Assembly (NCBI GenBank): GCA_964519835.1
Contig: CAZFLD010000012.1
Span: 1-64,000 of the forward strand
Origin: CAZFLD01 sp964519835
GTDB taxonomy: Bacteria; Spirochaetota; Spirochaetia; DSM-27196; CAZFLD01
DNA length: 64,000 nt
Direction: 5' to 3'
The translations under genes were made by a program, and so were the position numbers. Within the stretch, counting starts at the first letter, position 1. Each line of letters begins with the position of its first letter. Of the stretch, positions 1-8,389 are shown piece by piece. The notes under the pieces are model-generated. The model had not been told where the DNA came from. It worked only from the letters and a program-made list of their open reading frames with translations, and did no database searches.

Positions 1-83
1 ACTGTACCTGAGTGGGATAGAGTGGAAGACGCTGGCAAATGAATCTGCATAACAAAGCCATTGAGCAGAAAGCTGCACTATCT

Positions 84-515
84 CTAATGTATCCATGGAA
101 TATGCTCGGCGGGGAGGGCATTCCGTGTCCTCCTTACGGGAAGGCAACGCTCGGCACGCTTCAGCTCATGGCTGTCGATATGTGAGCAACGCACGTCGCC
201 GAGGATTGCTTCCATCCGGCCGATAAATTCCTGGTTGAGTTTTTTGACACGATCACTCTCATAAGCACGCTCCTTCACAAACAAGGCACTAAAAACCATC
301 GTGCCGCCGCTTAGAACGCCGCAGACGCCCTCGACGCCCAAGCCGGCCGCGAGCTTTAGCGCAGCCCCGGGCAGCCCGAGGTCATAGGCTGTATTTGCGG
401 CATAGAGCATTGTCTCAGCGCAGTTGAGATTTTGACGACTGCTCAAACCGTCCCCAACCAACACCGCCATGCTCGCTCGTTTTGTGTGCCGTGCCGGCAG
501 GCTTTGGGAAGTCAT
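84..515 (-). CDS. C_GCAxxG_C_C family putative redox protein
   Basis: A 143-residue protein. The core NCAETML near residue 32, then GLGVEGVCGVLSGG around 60-73, a downstream RCSHI and a last Cys in AERCLPV match the scattered-cysteine pattern of the C_GCAxxG_C_C family. These are small presumed redox or metal-binding proteins of unknown substrate. The middle motif has one Cys where many members have two. The ATG lies 3 nt after the lipA stop (TAG at 521-519), so it is almost certainly co-transcribed with lipA. The C-terminal tail after RCLPV does not resemble the usual helical ending and may be degenerate. Family assignment is fairly sure; function is unknown. Confidence 0.7.
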   Translation of the reverse strand: MTSQSLPARHTKRASMAVLVGDGLSSRQNLNCAETMLYAANTAYDLGLPGAALKLAAGLGVEGVCGVLSGGTMVFSALFVKERAYESDRVKKLNQEFIGRMEAILGDVRCSHIDSHELKRAERCLPVRRTRNALPAEHIPWIH

Positions 516-518
516 GGA

Positions 519-1523
519 CTACCGAGCGGAGGCGGTGTCATCGCGGGTTGAGCCGGACTCGCTCGCCCCGTCACGAAAGAGTGGATGGATGCGTTTTTGG
601 TAGTCGTTCCACTGCTCGCCGGCGTGGTAGCTCGACCGCACAAGCGGGCCTGCCTCGCAGTGCGTAAAGCCACGCACTAGGGCCTCCGCGCGCAGCTCGG
701 CAAACTCCTCCGGCGTCCAGTACTTTTGGACCGGCAGATGCGTACGCGTAGGCTGAAGGTATTGGCCGATGTTTATTAACGTCACGCCGTTGGCAAGAAG
801 ATCGTCCATCACCTCGAGTATCTCGTCCCGCGTCTCACCGAGGCCGAGCATAATACTCGACTTGATGGTTGCCGCCGGGTCCAGCTCCGCGGCGGTTCGC
901 AGAAAAAGCAAACTGCGGTCGTAGGTTGACCGTGAGCGGACTTGGGGCGTAAGACGCCGGACGGTCTCCAGGTTGTGGCTCATGATCTCAGGGTGTGCGT
1001 TTATTGCCGTGGCAATATCGTCTCGTCGGCCCATAAGATCCGAGGAGAGTACCTCGACGGAGCATTGTGTTGCCGCCGCGTGAATGGCTCTAACCGTGTC
1101 TGCAAGGATTTCCGCGCCGCCGTCTTTGAGGTCGTCGCGGTTTACCATCGTTACCACCGCGTGTTTCAAACCCATGTCCACAACCGACGCGGCGACGCGG
1201 GCCGGTTCGTCTCTGTCCACACCGCGCGGCAGTCCGGTCTTGACTGCGCAAAATCGGCAGCGTCGGGTGCAGGTATCGCCGAGGATCATAAAGGTGGCCG
1301 TCTTGTGCTCACCCCAGCACTCGTGGATATTCGGGCAGCGAGCCTCTTCGCAAACCGTATTGAGCCTCTCGCTTTTTACGAGATTGCGGACAAACTTATA
1401 GCTGTCCGAGGTATTGATCTGTATTTTTAGCCAGTCGGGCTTTCGAACATAGCGCCTGCCGCCCGGGGCGGCGGCGCTTTCCTCGACGCCCGCGTTTGTG
1501 TATGTGTGTGCAGGTTCCGCCAT
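519..1523 (-). CDS. lipA: Lipoyl synthase
   Basis: Radical SAM enzyme that inserts two sulfurs into octanoyl groups on lipoyl domains. Two cysteine triads are visible: the auxiliary cluster CX4CX5C (C58, C63, C69, in VCEEARCPNIHEC) and the radical SAM CX3CX2C (C85, C89, C92, in CTRRCRFC), followed by LPRGVDRDEPARVA and the C-terminal RSSYHAGE motif. The length of 334 residues is normal. I place the start at ATG 1523 (MAEPAHTY). A longer GTG start at 1550 is open, but a TACATT -10-like box sits 7 nt before 1523, suggesting a near-leaderless message. A C_GCAxxG_C_C gene follows 3 nt downstream. Confidence 0.95.
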   Translation of the reverse strand: MAEPAHTYTNAGVEESAAAPGGRRYVRKPDWLKIQINTSDSYKFVRNLVKSERLNTVCEEARCPNIHECWGEHKTATFMILGDTCTRRCRFCAVKTGLPRGVDRDEPARVAASVVDMGLKHAVVTMVNRDDLKDGGAEILADTVRAIHAAATQCSVEVLSSDLMGRRDDIATAINAHPEIMSHNLETVRRLTPQVRSRSTYDRSLLFLRTAAELDPAATIKSSIMLGLGETRDEILEVMDDLLANGVTLINIGQYLQPTRTHLPVQKYWTPEEFAELRAEALVRGFTHCEAGPLVRSSYHAGEQWNDYQKRIHPLFRDGASESGSTRDDTASAR

Positions 1524-1629
1524 GGCCTCTAATGTAGTAAATAGGATCACGTCCGTACAGCAAACCGCACCGCCCCCACCGGCCCGAGCTTACGCCACAG
1601 GCGCCTGAGCATCCATTGCAGCGTGTTAC

Positions 1630-1657
1630 TTGACTGCCCGGCTCATGTAATTATACT
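1630..1657 (+). promoter_or_regulatory. Sigma70-type promoter for the flavin reductase/miaB/mtaB operon
   Basis: TTGACT (1630-1635), 16-bp spacer, TATACT (1652-1657). The predicted transcription start near 1664 lies only about 6 nt before the GTG at 1670. If that GTG is used the mRNA is nearly leaderless; if the ATG at 1754 is used the leader is about 90 nt. Confidence 0.65.
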
Positions 1658-1669
1658 TAGTGTGCTACA

Positions 1670-2509
1670 GTGGTACACGTGCCGCCCTCGTCCGCTTTTG
1701 ATGTCTTACCCGCGAGCACGCATAATCGAATAGTATCTAGGACAACTCAAACGATGGAACCAACGGTCAACCAGAGCCCCCCAAACACGCACATCAATGG
1801 TCATCGTGTCATTGCAAATCGCGACCTCTCGGACACCACCTACTGTTTGAGGTTCGAACGGAACGGAATGGAGTTTGACCCCGGGCAGTACCTAAGCGTC
1901 GGACTGGAGGGTGAGATCGATCGGCGCGAGTACTCGATCTACTCATCGCCCCATGATGACTTCCTCGAAATCTTGCTCAAGGAGGTCGATGTCGGTACCG
2001 TCTCCAAACGGCTTCGGCGCCTGTCGCCGGGTGACAAGGTGTCGGTAGAGGGCCCCTTTGGTTTTTTTGTTATTCCCGAAGAGTTTCGGTCCGGCCGGTT
2101 TTTGTTTGTTTCTACGGGTACCGGCATCAGCCCATTTCACTGTTTTGCACACGCCTACCCTGGACTCGACTATCAACTGCTCCACGGCGTACGAACGGCG
2201 AAGGACTTCTACGAGCACCAGGTCTTTGACAAGAGCCGCCTGGTACGGTGTGTCACGCGCGAGGACACCGGTGACTTCCGGGGCCGGGTCACGGACTACT
2301 TGAGGCAATACCCGTTCGGAGCGGCCGATGCTCCGGTGGCGACTCCGGCGGCCGGCGCGCCGCAAGTCCCGCACGGCATGGACGCCGACCGCGGACCGGG
2401 ACCGTACTGCTACCTCTGTGGCAACTGCGATATGATCTACGAAGCCTTTGACATCCTAACCGACCAGGGTGTCCCGCCGGAGCGCCTGTTCGCGGAGGTC
2501 TATTTTTGA
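1670..2509 (+). CDS. Ferredoxin/flavodoxin-NAD(P)+ reductase family protein
   Basis: FAD-binding oxidoreductase of the FNR superfamily. The FAD-binding motif REYSIYS is followed by a beta-barrel ending in GDKVSVEGPFG, the nucleotide-binding loop STGTGISPF, the NAD(P)-domain motif YLCGNCDMIYE, and a C-terminal AEVYF aromatic end typical of bacterial FNRs that stack on the flavin. It probably shuttles electrons between NAD(P)H and ferredoxin or flavodoxin. The start is uncertain: GTG 1670 (used here, close to a good promoter) or ATG 1754; the first 28 residues look unconserved. It overlaps miaB by 4 nt, so a role in reducing the downstream Fe-S methylthiotransferases is a reasonable inference. 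Confidence 0.85.
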   Translation: MVHVPPSSAFDVLPASTHNRIVSRTTQTMEPTVNQSPPNTHINGHRVIANRDLSDTTYCLRFERNGMEFDPGQYLSVGLEGEIDRREYSIYSSPHDDFLEILLKEVDVGTVSKRLRRLSPGDKVSVEGPFGFFVIPEEFRSGRFLFVSTGTGISPFHCFAHAYPGLDYQLLHGVRTAKDFYEHQVFDKSRLVRCVTREDTGDFRGRVTDYLRQYPFGAADAPVATPAAGAPQVPHGMDADRGPGPYCYLCGNCDMIYEAFDILTDQGVPPERLFAEVYF

Positions 2510-3933
2510 AATTTTTTATTCTGCAACTCGGTTGCCAAATGAACATAAGTGACTCCGAACGGATCAAGTCCGTCCTTACCGGACTGGGAGTCTCTGAAAC
2601 CACGGACGAGGAGGAGGCGGACCTTCTCGGAGTCGTGGCGTGCTCGGTGCGCCAAAAGGCCATCGACAAGGTCTATGGCCGGATCAGCAAGTGGAACAAA
2701 TGGAAGACGGAACGAAACCTTGTCACGTTTGCATCCGGCTGTGTGTTGCCGGCGGACAGAGAGAAGTTTGTGGATCGATTCGACATCCTCTTTTCGATCC
2801 AGGAGCTCCCAGACCTGCCCGACATGTTGCTGCAGTACGGGCTTGTTACGCCGTTGAGCACACACGCCGCCGACGTTCCGATGGGCGGCGGTGGCGCCGA
2901 TTCCTACTGGATGGTTGAACCGTCACACGGGTCGGACTTCGAGGCTTACGTCCCAATCCAAAACGGCTGCGACAAGTTTTGCACGTTTTGCGCCGTGCCG
3001 TACACGCGGGGACGCGAGGTCTCGCGGAGGTCGGACCTCGTCATGCACGAAGTCAGAAGTCTTGTCGAGCGTGGGTACAAGTCGATTACGCTCCTTGGCC
3101 AGAGCGTTAACTCCTACGGCCTGGATAAAAAGGGCGATGAGATCTCGTTCGCCGAGCTTCTCCGTCGCATCGGCAGATATGGGGACGATTCCGGCCGTGA
3201 CTTCTGGATCTACTTTACCTCCCCCCATCCGCGGGACATGACCAAAGAAGTTATTCAAGCGATCGCCGACCATCGGTGTTTGGCAAAACAGATTCACCTG
3301 CCCCTTCAATCGGGCGACGACAAGCTGCTTATGAGGATGAACCGTAATCACAGCGTGGAGCGGTATCGGGAAGTCGCCACAACAATCAGGAAGCTGTTGC
3401 CCGAAGCTACTCTTTTCACCGACATCATCGTGGGATTCACCGGCGAAACGGAAGAGCAGTTCGAAAACACGCGTGCGGCAGTAAGAGAATTTTCCTACAA
3501 CATGGCCTATATCGCCATGTATTCGCCTCGGCCCGGCGCGGCGAGCAGCCGCTGGGAAGACGACATTAGTCAGGACGAGAAAAAACGACGGCTCCACGAG
3601 CTTACAGGGGAGCTGCAGGCAATTAATCTGAACCACAACAAGGCGATGATCGGCGCCACCTATCGCGTACTTGTGGACGGCAAGGATCGCAAGCCTGGTT
3701 TTCTATCCGCCAAGACCGAAGGGAAGATCATCGTCCGATTTCCGAGTGGGAACGATTCGTTGATCGGCACGTTCCAGGATGTCGAGATAACCTCCGCCGC
3801 GCCCATGTCGGTCGAAGGCCGCATTGCCGACCGGGCCGCGGAGGCTGCTATAGGCCGGCCCGGGTCGCGGGCCTCCAAAGCCACTGCAAACGCGGCTCAG
3901 GCGCCGGCAACGGTGGGAGGCACCGGCCCGTGA
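2506..3933 (+). CDS. miaB: tRNA-2-methylthio-N6-dimethylallyladenosine synthase
   Basis: Radical SAM methylthiotransferase that turns i6A37 into ms2i6A37 in tRNAs reading UNN codons. The N-terminal UPF0004 domain has C10 (LGCQMN), C46 (ACSVRQKA) and C79 (SGCVLP) for the auxiliary cluster; the radical SAM triad is C155, C159, C162 (CDKFCTFC), followed by PYTRGREVSR. A TRAM domain covers roughly residues 375-430. The start is TTG 2506: GGAGGT at 2494-2499 is 6 nt upstream and the ORF overlaps the reductase stop by 4 nt. The last ~35 residues are Ala/Pro/Gly-rich low complexity. The next gene, mtaB, overlaps by 4 nt. Confidence 0.96.
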   Translation: MKFFILQLGCQMNISDSERIKSVLTGLGVSETTDEEEADLLGVVACSVRQKAIDKVYGRISKWNKWKTERNLVTFASGCVLPADREKFVDRFDILFSIQELPDLPDMLLQYGLVTPLSTHAADVPMGGGGADSYWMVEPSHGSDFEAYVPIQNGCDKFCTFCAVPYTRGREVSRRSDLVMHEVRSLVERGYKSITLLGQSVNSYGLDKKGDEISFAELLRRIGRYGDDSGRDFWIYFTSPHPRDMTKEVIQAIADHRCLAKQIHLPLQSGDDKLLMRMNRNHSVERYREVATTIRKLLPEATLFTDIIVGFTGETEEQFENTRAAVREFSYNMAYIAMYSPRPGAASSRWEDDISQDEKKRRLHELTGELQAINLNHNKAMIGATYRVLVDGKDRKPGFLSAKTEGKIIVRFPSGNDSLIGTFQDVEITSAAPMSVEGRIADRAAEAAIGRPGSRASKATANAAQAPATVGGTGP

Positions 3934-5423
3934 GGGGTAAGACCGCCGGACGGGTCGCGTTCAAGAGCCTTGGCTGCAAGCTCAATCAGCTCGAGGCGGA
4001 CAGCCTGGCCACACAGTTTCAAGATGCCGGCTACAACGTCGTCGACTTTGACGACGCTGCGGACGTGTACATCGTGAACAGCTGCACGGTAACCAAGCAG
4101 GCGGATCGCAAATCTAGGAATCTCCTCTACCGGGCGATGAGTCGGACCGGCGCCGTGCCGGTCCAACAAGCCTCGGGGCCGGGCCCGGCGGCATCGGCCG
4201 CAGCGGGTAGCATCGCCGGTGCGTCCGTTCACCGTGCACGTCAGACATCCGCCCCAGGACCGGCGCGACACTACGGACCGGTGGTTGTTATGACAGGCTG
4301 TTACGCCGATGCGGAGGCCGAGGCATTGGCCAAGCTGGGACCGACCTTTGTCGTCGGCAACGACGGGAAGAGCCGGATATTCGACATGGTTGACGCATAC
4401 CGCCGCGGCGAGACGCCGCCGCCGGACACGACGGAGACCGGCCCGGCAGCACACAAAACGCTCGCCGGATCACGTTTCTCGTACACAACGCCGGGACGCC
4501 TGTACCACACCCGTGGCATGCTAAAAGTCCAGGACGGCTGCGACAACTTCTGCAGCTTTTGTATTATTCCCCACGTACGAGGCCGGGCCGTGAGCCGGCC
4601 GCGGAAAGAGGTTCTCGAAGAGGCTCGGGCGCTTGTCGATGCCGATTACAAAGAGATTGTGCTTACCGGCGTGAACATAAGCCGGTACAATCACGACGGG
4701 TCAACCTTCTCGGACCTGCTGGAATCCATACTCGAGCTTTCCGGTAGCTTTCGGCTTCGTATCTCCAGTCTCGAACCCGACCGGCTCGACGATCACTTTA
4801 TTGATCTGCTTGGACACCCCAAGATGTGCCCCCATCTGCATCTCTGCCTGCAAAGCGGCTCGGAGCGAATACTGCTTTCCATGCGGCGGCAGTATACGGC
4901 GGCGGGCTACAGGCGAATCGCCGAGACTATTCGGGAACGGTACCCGGGTTTTAACCTTACCACCGACGTCATCGTCGGCTACCCCGGAGAAACCGAAGAA
5001 GACTTCGACTCGAGTCTACAGGCGGTCCGTGATCTCGAGTTTGGGCACGTCCACACCTTTCGATACTCGAAGAGGAAGGGAACTCGGGCCGAGCGGATGG
5101 CCGGACACGTAACGGAGAAGGTCAAAACGGAGCGGAGTGAGCAGATACGTGTGGCCGCCGAGGCCTGCAAACGACGATATCGAGAAAGCCTGGTGGGTTC
5201 GACCGAAGAGTTGCTGGTAGAGGCACGGCGCGGCGACAAGGCCGCAGGTATGGGACGCCACTATGTACCGATTCGCACAGACCATGACAAGAAACTTGTC
5301 GACAACACCGTGTACCGAGTGCGTATTGTATCTGTGGACGACGACGACGACCCGAGCCTTTCCGGAGAGCTTGTGAAGGGCCTCTCGTCCGGCGAAATCA
5401 ATGAGCATCCTGTACGCCGTTGA
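3930..5423 (+). CDS. mtaB: tRNA t6A37 C2-methylthiotransferase
   Basis: Radical SAM enzyme converting t6A37 to ms2t6A37. The signature SLGCKLNQLEAD (C16), VNSCTVTKQADRKSR (C52) and MTGCYAD (third auxiliary Cys) distinguishes MtaB from MiaB and RimO. The radical SAM triad is C204, C208, C211 (CDNFCSFC) with PHVRGRAVSRP after it. At 497 residues it is longer than usual because of an Ala/Pro/Gly-rich insertion of about 40 residues (roughly 70-110) between the last two N-terminal cysteines. GTG start overlapping miaB's stop as GTGA. Its substrate precursor is supplied through Sua5, encoded at 10902-11951. Confidence 0.94.
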   Translation: MRGKTAGRVAFKSLGCKLNQLEADSLATQFQDAGYNVVDFDDAADVYIVNSCTVTKQADRKSRNLLYRAMSRTGAVPVQQASGPGPAASAAAGSIAGASVHRARQTSAPGPARHYGPVVVMTGCYADAEAEALAKLGPTFVVGNDGKSRIFDMVDAYRRGETPPPDTTETGPAAHKTLAGSRFSYTTPGRLYHTRGMLKVQDGCDNFCSFCIIPHVRGRAVSRPRKEVLEEARALVDADYKEIVLTGVNISRYNHDGSTFSDLLESILELSGSFRLRISSLEPDRLDDHFIDLLGHPKMCPHLHLCLQSGSERILLSMRRQYTAAGYRRIAETIRERYPGFNLTTDVIVGYPGETEEDFDSSLQAVRDLEFGHVHTFRYSKRKGTRAERMAGHVTEKVKTERSEQIRVAAEACKRRYRESLVGSTEELLVEARRGDKAAGMGRHYVPIRTDHDKKLVDNTVYRVRIVSVDDDDDPSLSGELVKGLSSGEINEHPVRR

Positions 5424-6216
5424 GACAAGCTCTCTTGCACAAACAATCGTCGCCTACTTTGATTTAACCCGGTCGACCGACACCGGTCGGGTGACCATGT
5501 TCGAAGGTGACGGGGCGGCGTGTGTTGTAGCCGGTGCGAGGCCGACGGACATCGCGTACGCGATCGGGCGCACCGGTCCCGATGTTTGTATCGTCGTGGC
5601 GCTCGACGCTACGCACGAGGTCGACGGCGCGGCAACTGCGCTTGTGGCGGCCGCGCAGTGGGTACAGGCGAAGAGTGCCGACCTCGCCGGGTTCGACACG
5701 GCGCGGGAAGCCGGCGTCGCGCGTAAGGCCACCGGCCACCGACCCGGGCTCTACCCCGACCTGTTGGTTTCCCACGACATGCGCGAGATCACTACTTCAC
5801 AGCCGGTGGTTTATGAGTTGCTCTCGGCGGCCTTCCTATACCTGTCCCCCCACGAAGTCTCCGCGGTTTTGGTTTCGTCGCACCAGGAATTCGCCGATGC
5901 TGCGGTGGAAGTCGTGGCATACGGGGCGGCCTTGTCGGAGTCCGTCCGCCCGAGCCGGTTGATACAAGCGGCGGACGCCTTCGCGGCAGAGGTCACGGAG
6001 CGCCTGGGGCTGTCGGCGAGTCAGAGCGCCAAGCTTTTGACGGCGGCGCGCGGTAGCGCCGCAGGGGGCTCAGACCTCTCGGACGCCTCACGTGTCGGCG
6101 GGGCTTTCGCCCGCGGGGAGCCTTCCGCCCATGGGGTGCCCTCTACCGCGGACGAGAGGCGGCGCGCCTTCCAGGCCGTGTTGGCTCAATTGCGCCGAGA
6201 TACCGGGTCATGGTAG
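5401..6216 (+). CDS. Hypothetical protein in the miaB-mtaB operon
   Basis: A 271-residue protein I do not recognise. It begins MSILYAVETSSLAQ and has alternating hydrophobic segments (AACVVAGARPTDIAYAIG; VCIVVALDATHEV) that look like a small alpha/beta fold. A helical middle follows (QPVVYELLSAAFLYLSPHEVSAVLVSSHQEFADAAVEVVAYGAAL), then a Gly/Ser/Ala-rich stretch around residues 215-245. No signal peptide or membrane segment is seen. The ATG lies 23 nt inside mtaB and the stop overlaps the next gene by 7 nt, so it is translationally embedded in the operon and probably serves tRNA thiomethylation or the SPL-like enzyme. Function unknown. Confidence 0.75.
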   Translation: MSILYAVETSSLAQTIVAYFDLTRSTDTGRVTMFEGDGAACVVAGARPTDIAYAIGRTGPDVCIVVALDATHEVDGAATALVAAAQWVQAKSADLAGFDTAREAGVARKATGHRPGLYPDLLVSHDMREITTSQPVVYELLSAAFLYLSPHEVSAVLVSSHQEFADAAVEVVAYGAALSESVRPSRLIQAADAFAAEVTERLGLSASQSAKLLTAARGSAAGGSDLSDASRVGGAFARGEPSAHGVPSTADERRRAFQAVLAQLRRDTGSW

Positions 6217-7211
6217 GCCTCAAGGCAATCAAACACATCTACATGGAAGATCGCGCGCGCGACAGCAAGGTCTCGGCGCAGATACTCGAAGCGCTACCGC
6301 AGGCCCACCTCATACCAATCCGCGACTACCGCGAGGTGTTCAACCGTTTTGGACAATCGTTTACCGCGCAGAAGCAATCACGGAAGCTTATTGTCGGGAT
6401 AAAGGAGGGTCGGTTTCTATACGAGGGTACCGAGCGGATTGCGGGCTCACACAGCGGATTGATCCACTACGTAGATCCCGTACGGAATTGCCTCTTTGAT
6501 TGTGATTACTGTTTTCTCCAGGGCATGCATGCCTCGGCGAACATCCTCATCCACCCCAACCTCGAAGACTACTTCGATGCCGCGCTACGGCAACTCGCGG
6601 CGGGACCAACGTACGTGAGCCTCTCCTATCTCACGGACATGCTCGCATTCGAGGAGCTACTCGGCTTTTGCAACAAGTGGATGGAGTTTGCCGAGTCACA
6701 CGAGGACCTAACGCTCGAGATCCGAACCAAGAGCGAGGGGTATCCGGCGATCGCGAATGCTCCCGTGTCGCCAAACGTAATCCTCGCGTGGTCTTTGACA
6801 CCCGCGCCGTTCGCCGGCGGTCACGAAGTGGGAACCGCCGGACTCCACACCCGTATCTTCCACTCCTACCAGGCGGCACGACAGGGGCGGAGGGTCCGCC
6901 TCTGCTTTGATCCGGTGATCATCGACGACGGCTGGGAGGAGGCGTATCGATCCACGATTGACGACGTATTTACGCGGCACAGCGCAAAGACCGTCGAGGA
7001 GGTCTCCGTTGGGGTGTTCCGGGTCCACAAGGACCACGCCAAGCGCATGCGAAAGACACGACCGGACGCCGCAATCCTCTACGGCGACTACCTCCTCGAG
7101 GGCAACGTTGTGGCGCCCGCGGCGCCCATCCGTGGTCACGTGGAGGCCTTTCTGCGGGGGCTCTTGGCAGACCACCTGCCTGAGAGCCGAATCCGGTTTA
7201 TTCACGGCTAA
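6210..7211 (+). CDS. Spore photoproduct lyase-like radical SAM protein
   Basis: A 333-residue radical SAM protein. The cluster motif is C94, C98, C101 in NCLFDCDYCFLQG, and the surrounding pattern (HYVDPVRNCLFDCDYC, YVSLSYLTDMLAFE, LTLEIRTKSEG, VILAWSLTP) is that of the SplB/SPL family. True SPL repairs the spore photoproduct in endospore formers. No sporulation gene is visible here, so this homologue may act on another thymine lesion or a different substrate. ATG start 6210, overlapping the preceding gene by 7 nt; last gene of the operon. A 7-bp inverted repeat without a U-tract (7214-7243) lies between it and the convergent gene. Confidence 0.85.
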   Translation: MVGLKAIKHIYMEDRARDSKVSAQILEALPQAHLIPIRDYREVFNRFGQSFTAQKQSRKLIVGIKEGRFLYEGTERIAGSHSGLIHYVDPVRNCLFDCDYCFLQGMHASANILIHPNLEDYFDAALRQLAAGPTYVSLSYLTDMLAFEELLGFCNKWMEFAESHEDLTLEIRTKSEGYPAIANAPVSPNVILAWSLTPAPFAGGHEVGTAGLHTRIFHSYQAARQGRRVRLCFDPVIIDDGWEEAYRSTIDDVFTRHSAKTVEEVSVGVFRVHKDHAKRMRKTRPDAAILYGDYLLEGNVVAPAAPIRGHVEAFLRGLLADHLPESRIRFIHG

Positions 7212-7213
7212 GT

Positions 7214-7243
7214 CGCGGATTACCTCGGCATGGTTGATCCGCG
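7214..7243. terminator. Possible bidirectional hairpin between convergent genes
   Basis: CGCGGAT (7214-7220) pairs with ATCCGCG (7237-7243) across a 16-nt loop, between the SPL-like gene and the UroD-like gene. No T-run on either strand, so intrinsic termination is only a possibility. Confidence 0.35.
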
Positions 7244-7281
7244 GCACTGCGCAATCACGTCATCAGACGCACCGCCGCAGC

Positions 7282-8364
7282 CTACCGATACGGTTCGACC
7301 GCCTTGAGAAGTGCCTCATACTCGGCCTGGTCTTTGTAGTTGCCAAGAATGTACACACCCTTGCCGCCGACCGCATCGAGAAGAGGCATCACGTCCCGGC
7401 CGTCTACCTCGGCGATTTGCACCGATTTGCCGGCGTTTAGAATCTTTTTGTACAAGTCGTACCAGTACGGGTCGCCGCCTCGGGGCACCTGCGGTCCCGG
7501 CGTGAACTCCAGGGCCTGGAGCTCGTCGATCTCTAGGAGTGGATCGACGGAGGCCACCGCATCCGGCCCATCGACATGGTATAAGCAGTGGTCGAGCCAC
7601 CGACACTGCTCACAAAGGGGCGGCACGACAAACTCCGCAAACATCTCCGGAGAGATCATGGCGGCCACGTCACACTGCGCCTGAGAGACTCTGCCCTTGC
7701 CCCAGATCATAAACCAGTAATAGACCGATGATCCGTCGGGCTCCTTCGAAACCTCGTACATACGATCAAAGGCGTCGAAATAGCACAGATTGATCTCATT
7801 AAGCTTTTGTTTGACCCATTCCGGCTCTTCAATAAGATCCATCAGGAGGTTCTCAAAACCCCTCAGCTCCGCCAATACATCGAGATTTGGCGCAATTGCC
7901 GGGAGTCCGCAGAGAAAACGGTTCTTCGCGCGCTTAGCGGTAGCCATCTGGACGGCATAGAGTCTCCGCCACCAGACGTTTTTTGTGTCGAGGCGGAGCT
8001 CCCGGTCGTTTTTCGGCGACAAGTCGGACTTGTTGTACCAGACGTTCACTTCGGTGAAATCGGGTTCCGCGCCCAAAAACGTTGCAAGGCTCACCGTTCC
8101 AATGTCGGTTTGAGCAATGGGCAAAAGGTCTCCCGGGTAGTACTTGCGCGACAGCTCGAACTCCCTGCGTGAGGCGACCCATTCAGGATTCATGTGGCGC
8201 GAAAAGACGTCCACAGGCGGACCTGGGTCGGGAATCTCCTCGTGGACGGCTCGGCCCCCGTCGAATCCGGTGCCGAACATGCCAAGTATCAGATCATCCT
8301 GCCGCCACCAGCGTTCGAATCGCTCCAGTGTTTCCAGCCGTTTCTCTTTCCAGAAGCTTGCCAT
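7282..8364 (-). CDS. Uroporphyrinogen decarboxylase (UroD/MtaA) superfamily protein
   Basis: A 360-residue protein with the URO-D fold pattern: LPIAQTDIGTVSLATFLG in the first third, a central ISPEMFAEFVVPPLCEQCRWLD, CLYHVDGPDAVASVDPLLEIDELQALEFTPG, and a C-terminal GVYILGNYKDQAEYEALLKAV. Members of this branch are often methyltransferase-like or of unknown activity rather than true heme enzymes. No other heme gene is nearby; the neighbour is a GH31 xylosidase, which suggests a metabolic context I cannot define. I take ATG 8364 as start; an upstream start at 8433 would run into the end of the GH31 gene (stop at 8390). Confidence 0.75.
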   Translation of the reverse strand: MASFWKEKRLETLERFERWWRQDDLILGMFGTGFDGGRAVHEEIPDPGPPVDVFSRHMNPEWVASRREFELSRKYYPGDLLPIAQTDIGTVSLATFLGAEPDFTEVNVWYNKSDLSPKNDRELRLDTKNVWWRRLYAVQMATAKRAKNRFLCGLPAIAPNLDVLAELRGFENLLMDLIEEPEWVKQKLNEINLCYFDAFDRMYEVSKEPDGSSVYYWFMIWGKGRVSQAQCDVAAMISPEMFAEFVVPPLCEQCRWLDHCLYHVDGPDAVASVDPLLEIDELQALEFTPGPQVPRGGDPYWYDLYKKILNAGKSVQIAEVDGRDVMPLLDAVGGKGVYILGNYKDQAEYEALLKAVEPYR

Positions 8365-8389
8365 ACGTATGCCTACTCTACACAAAATG

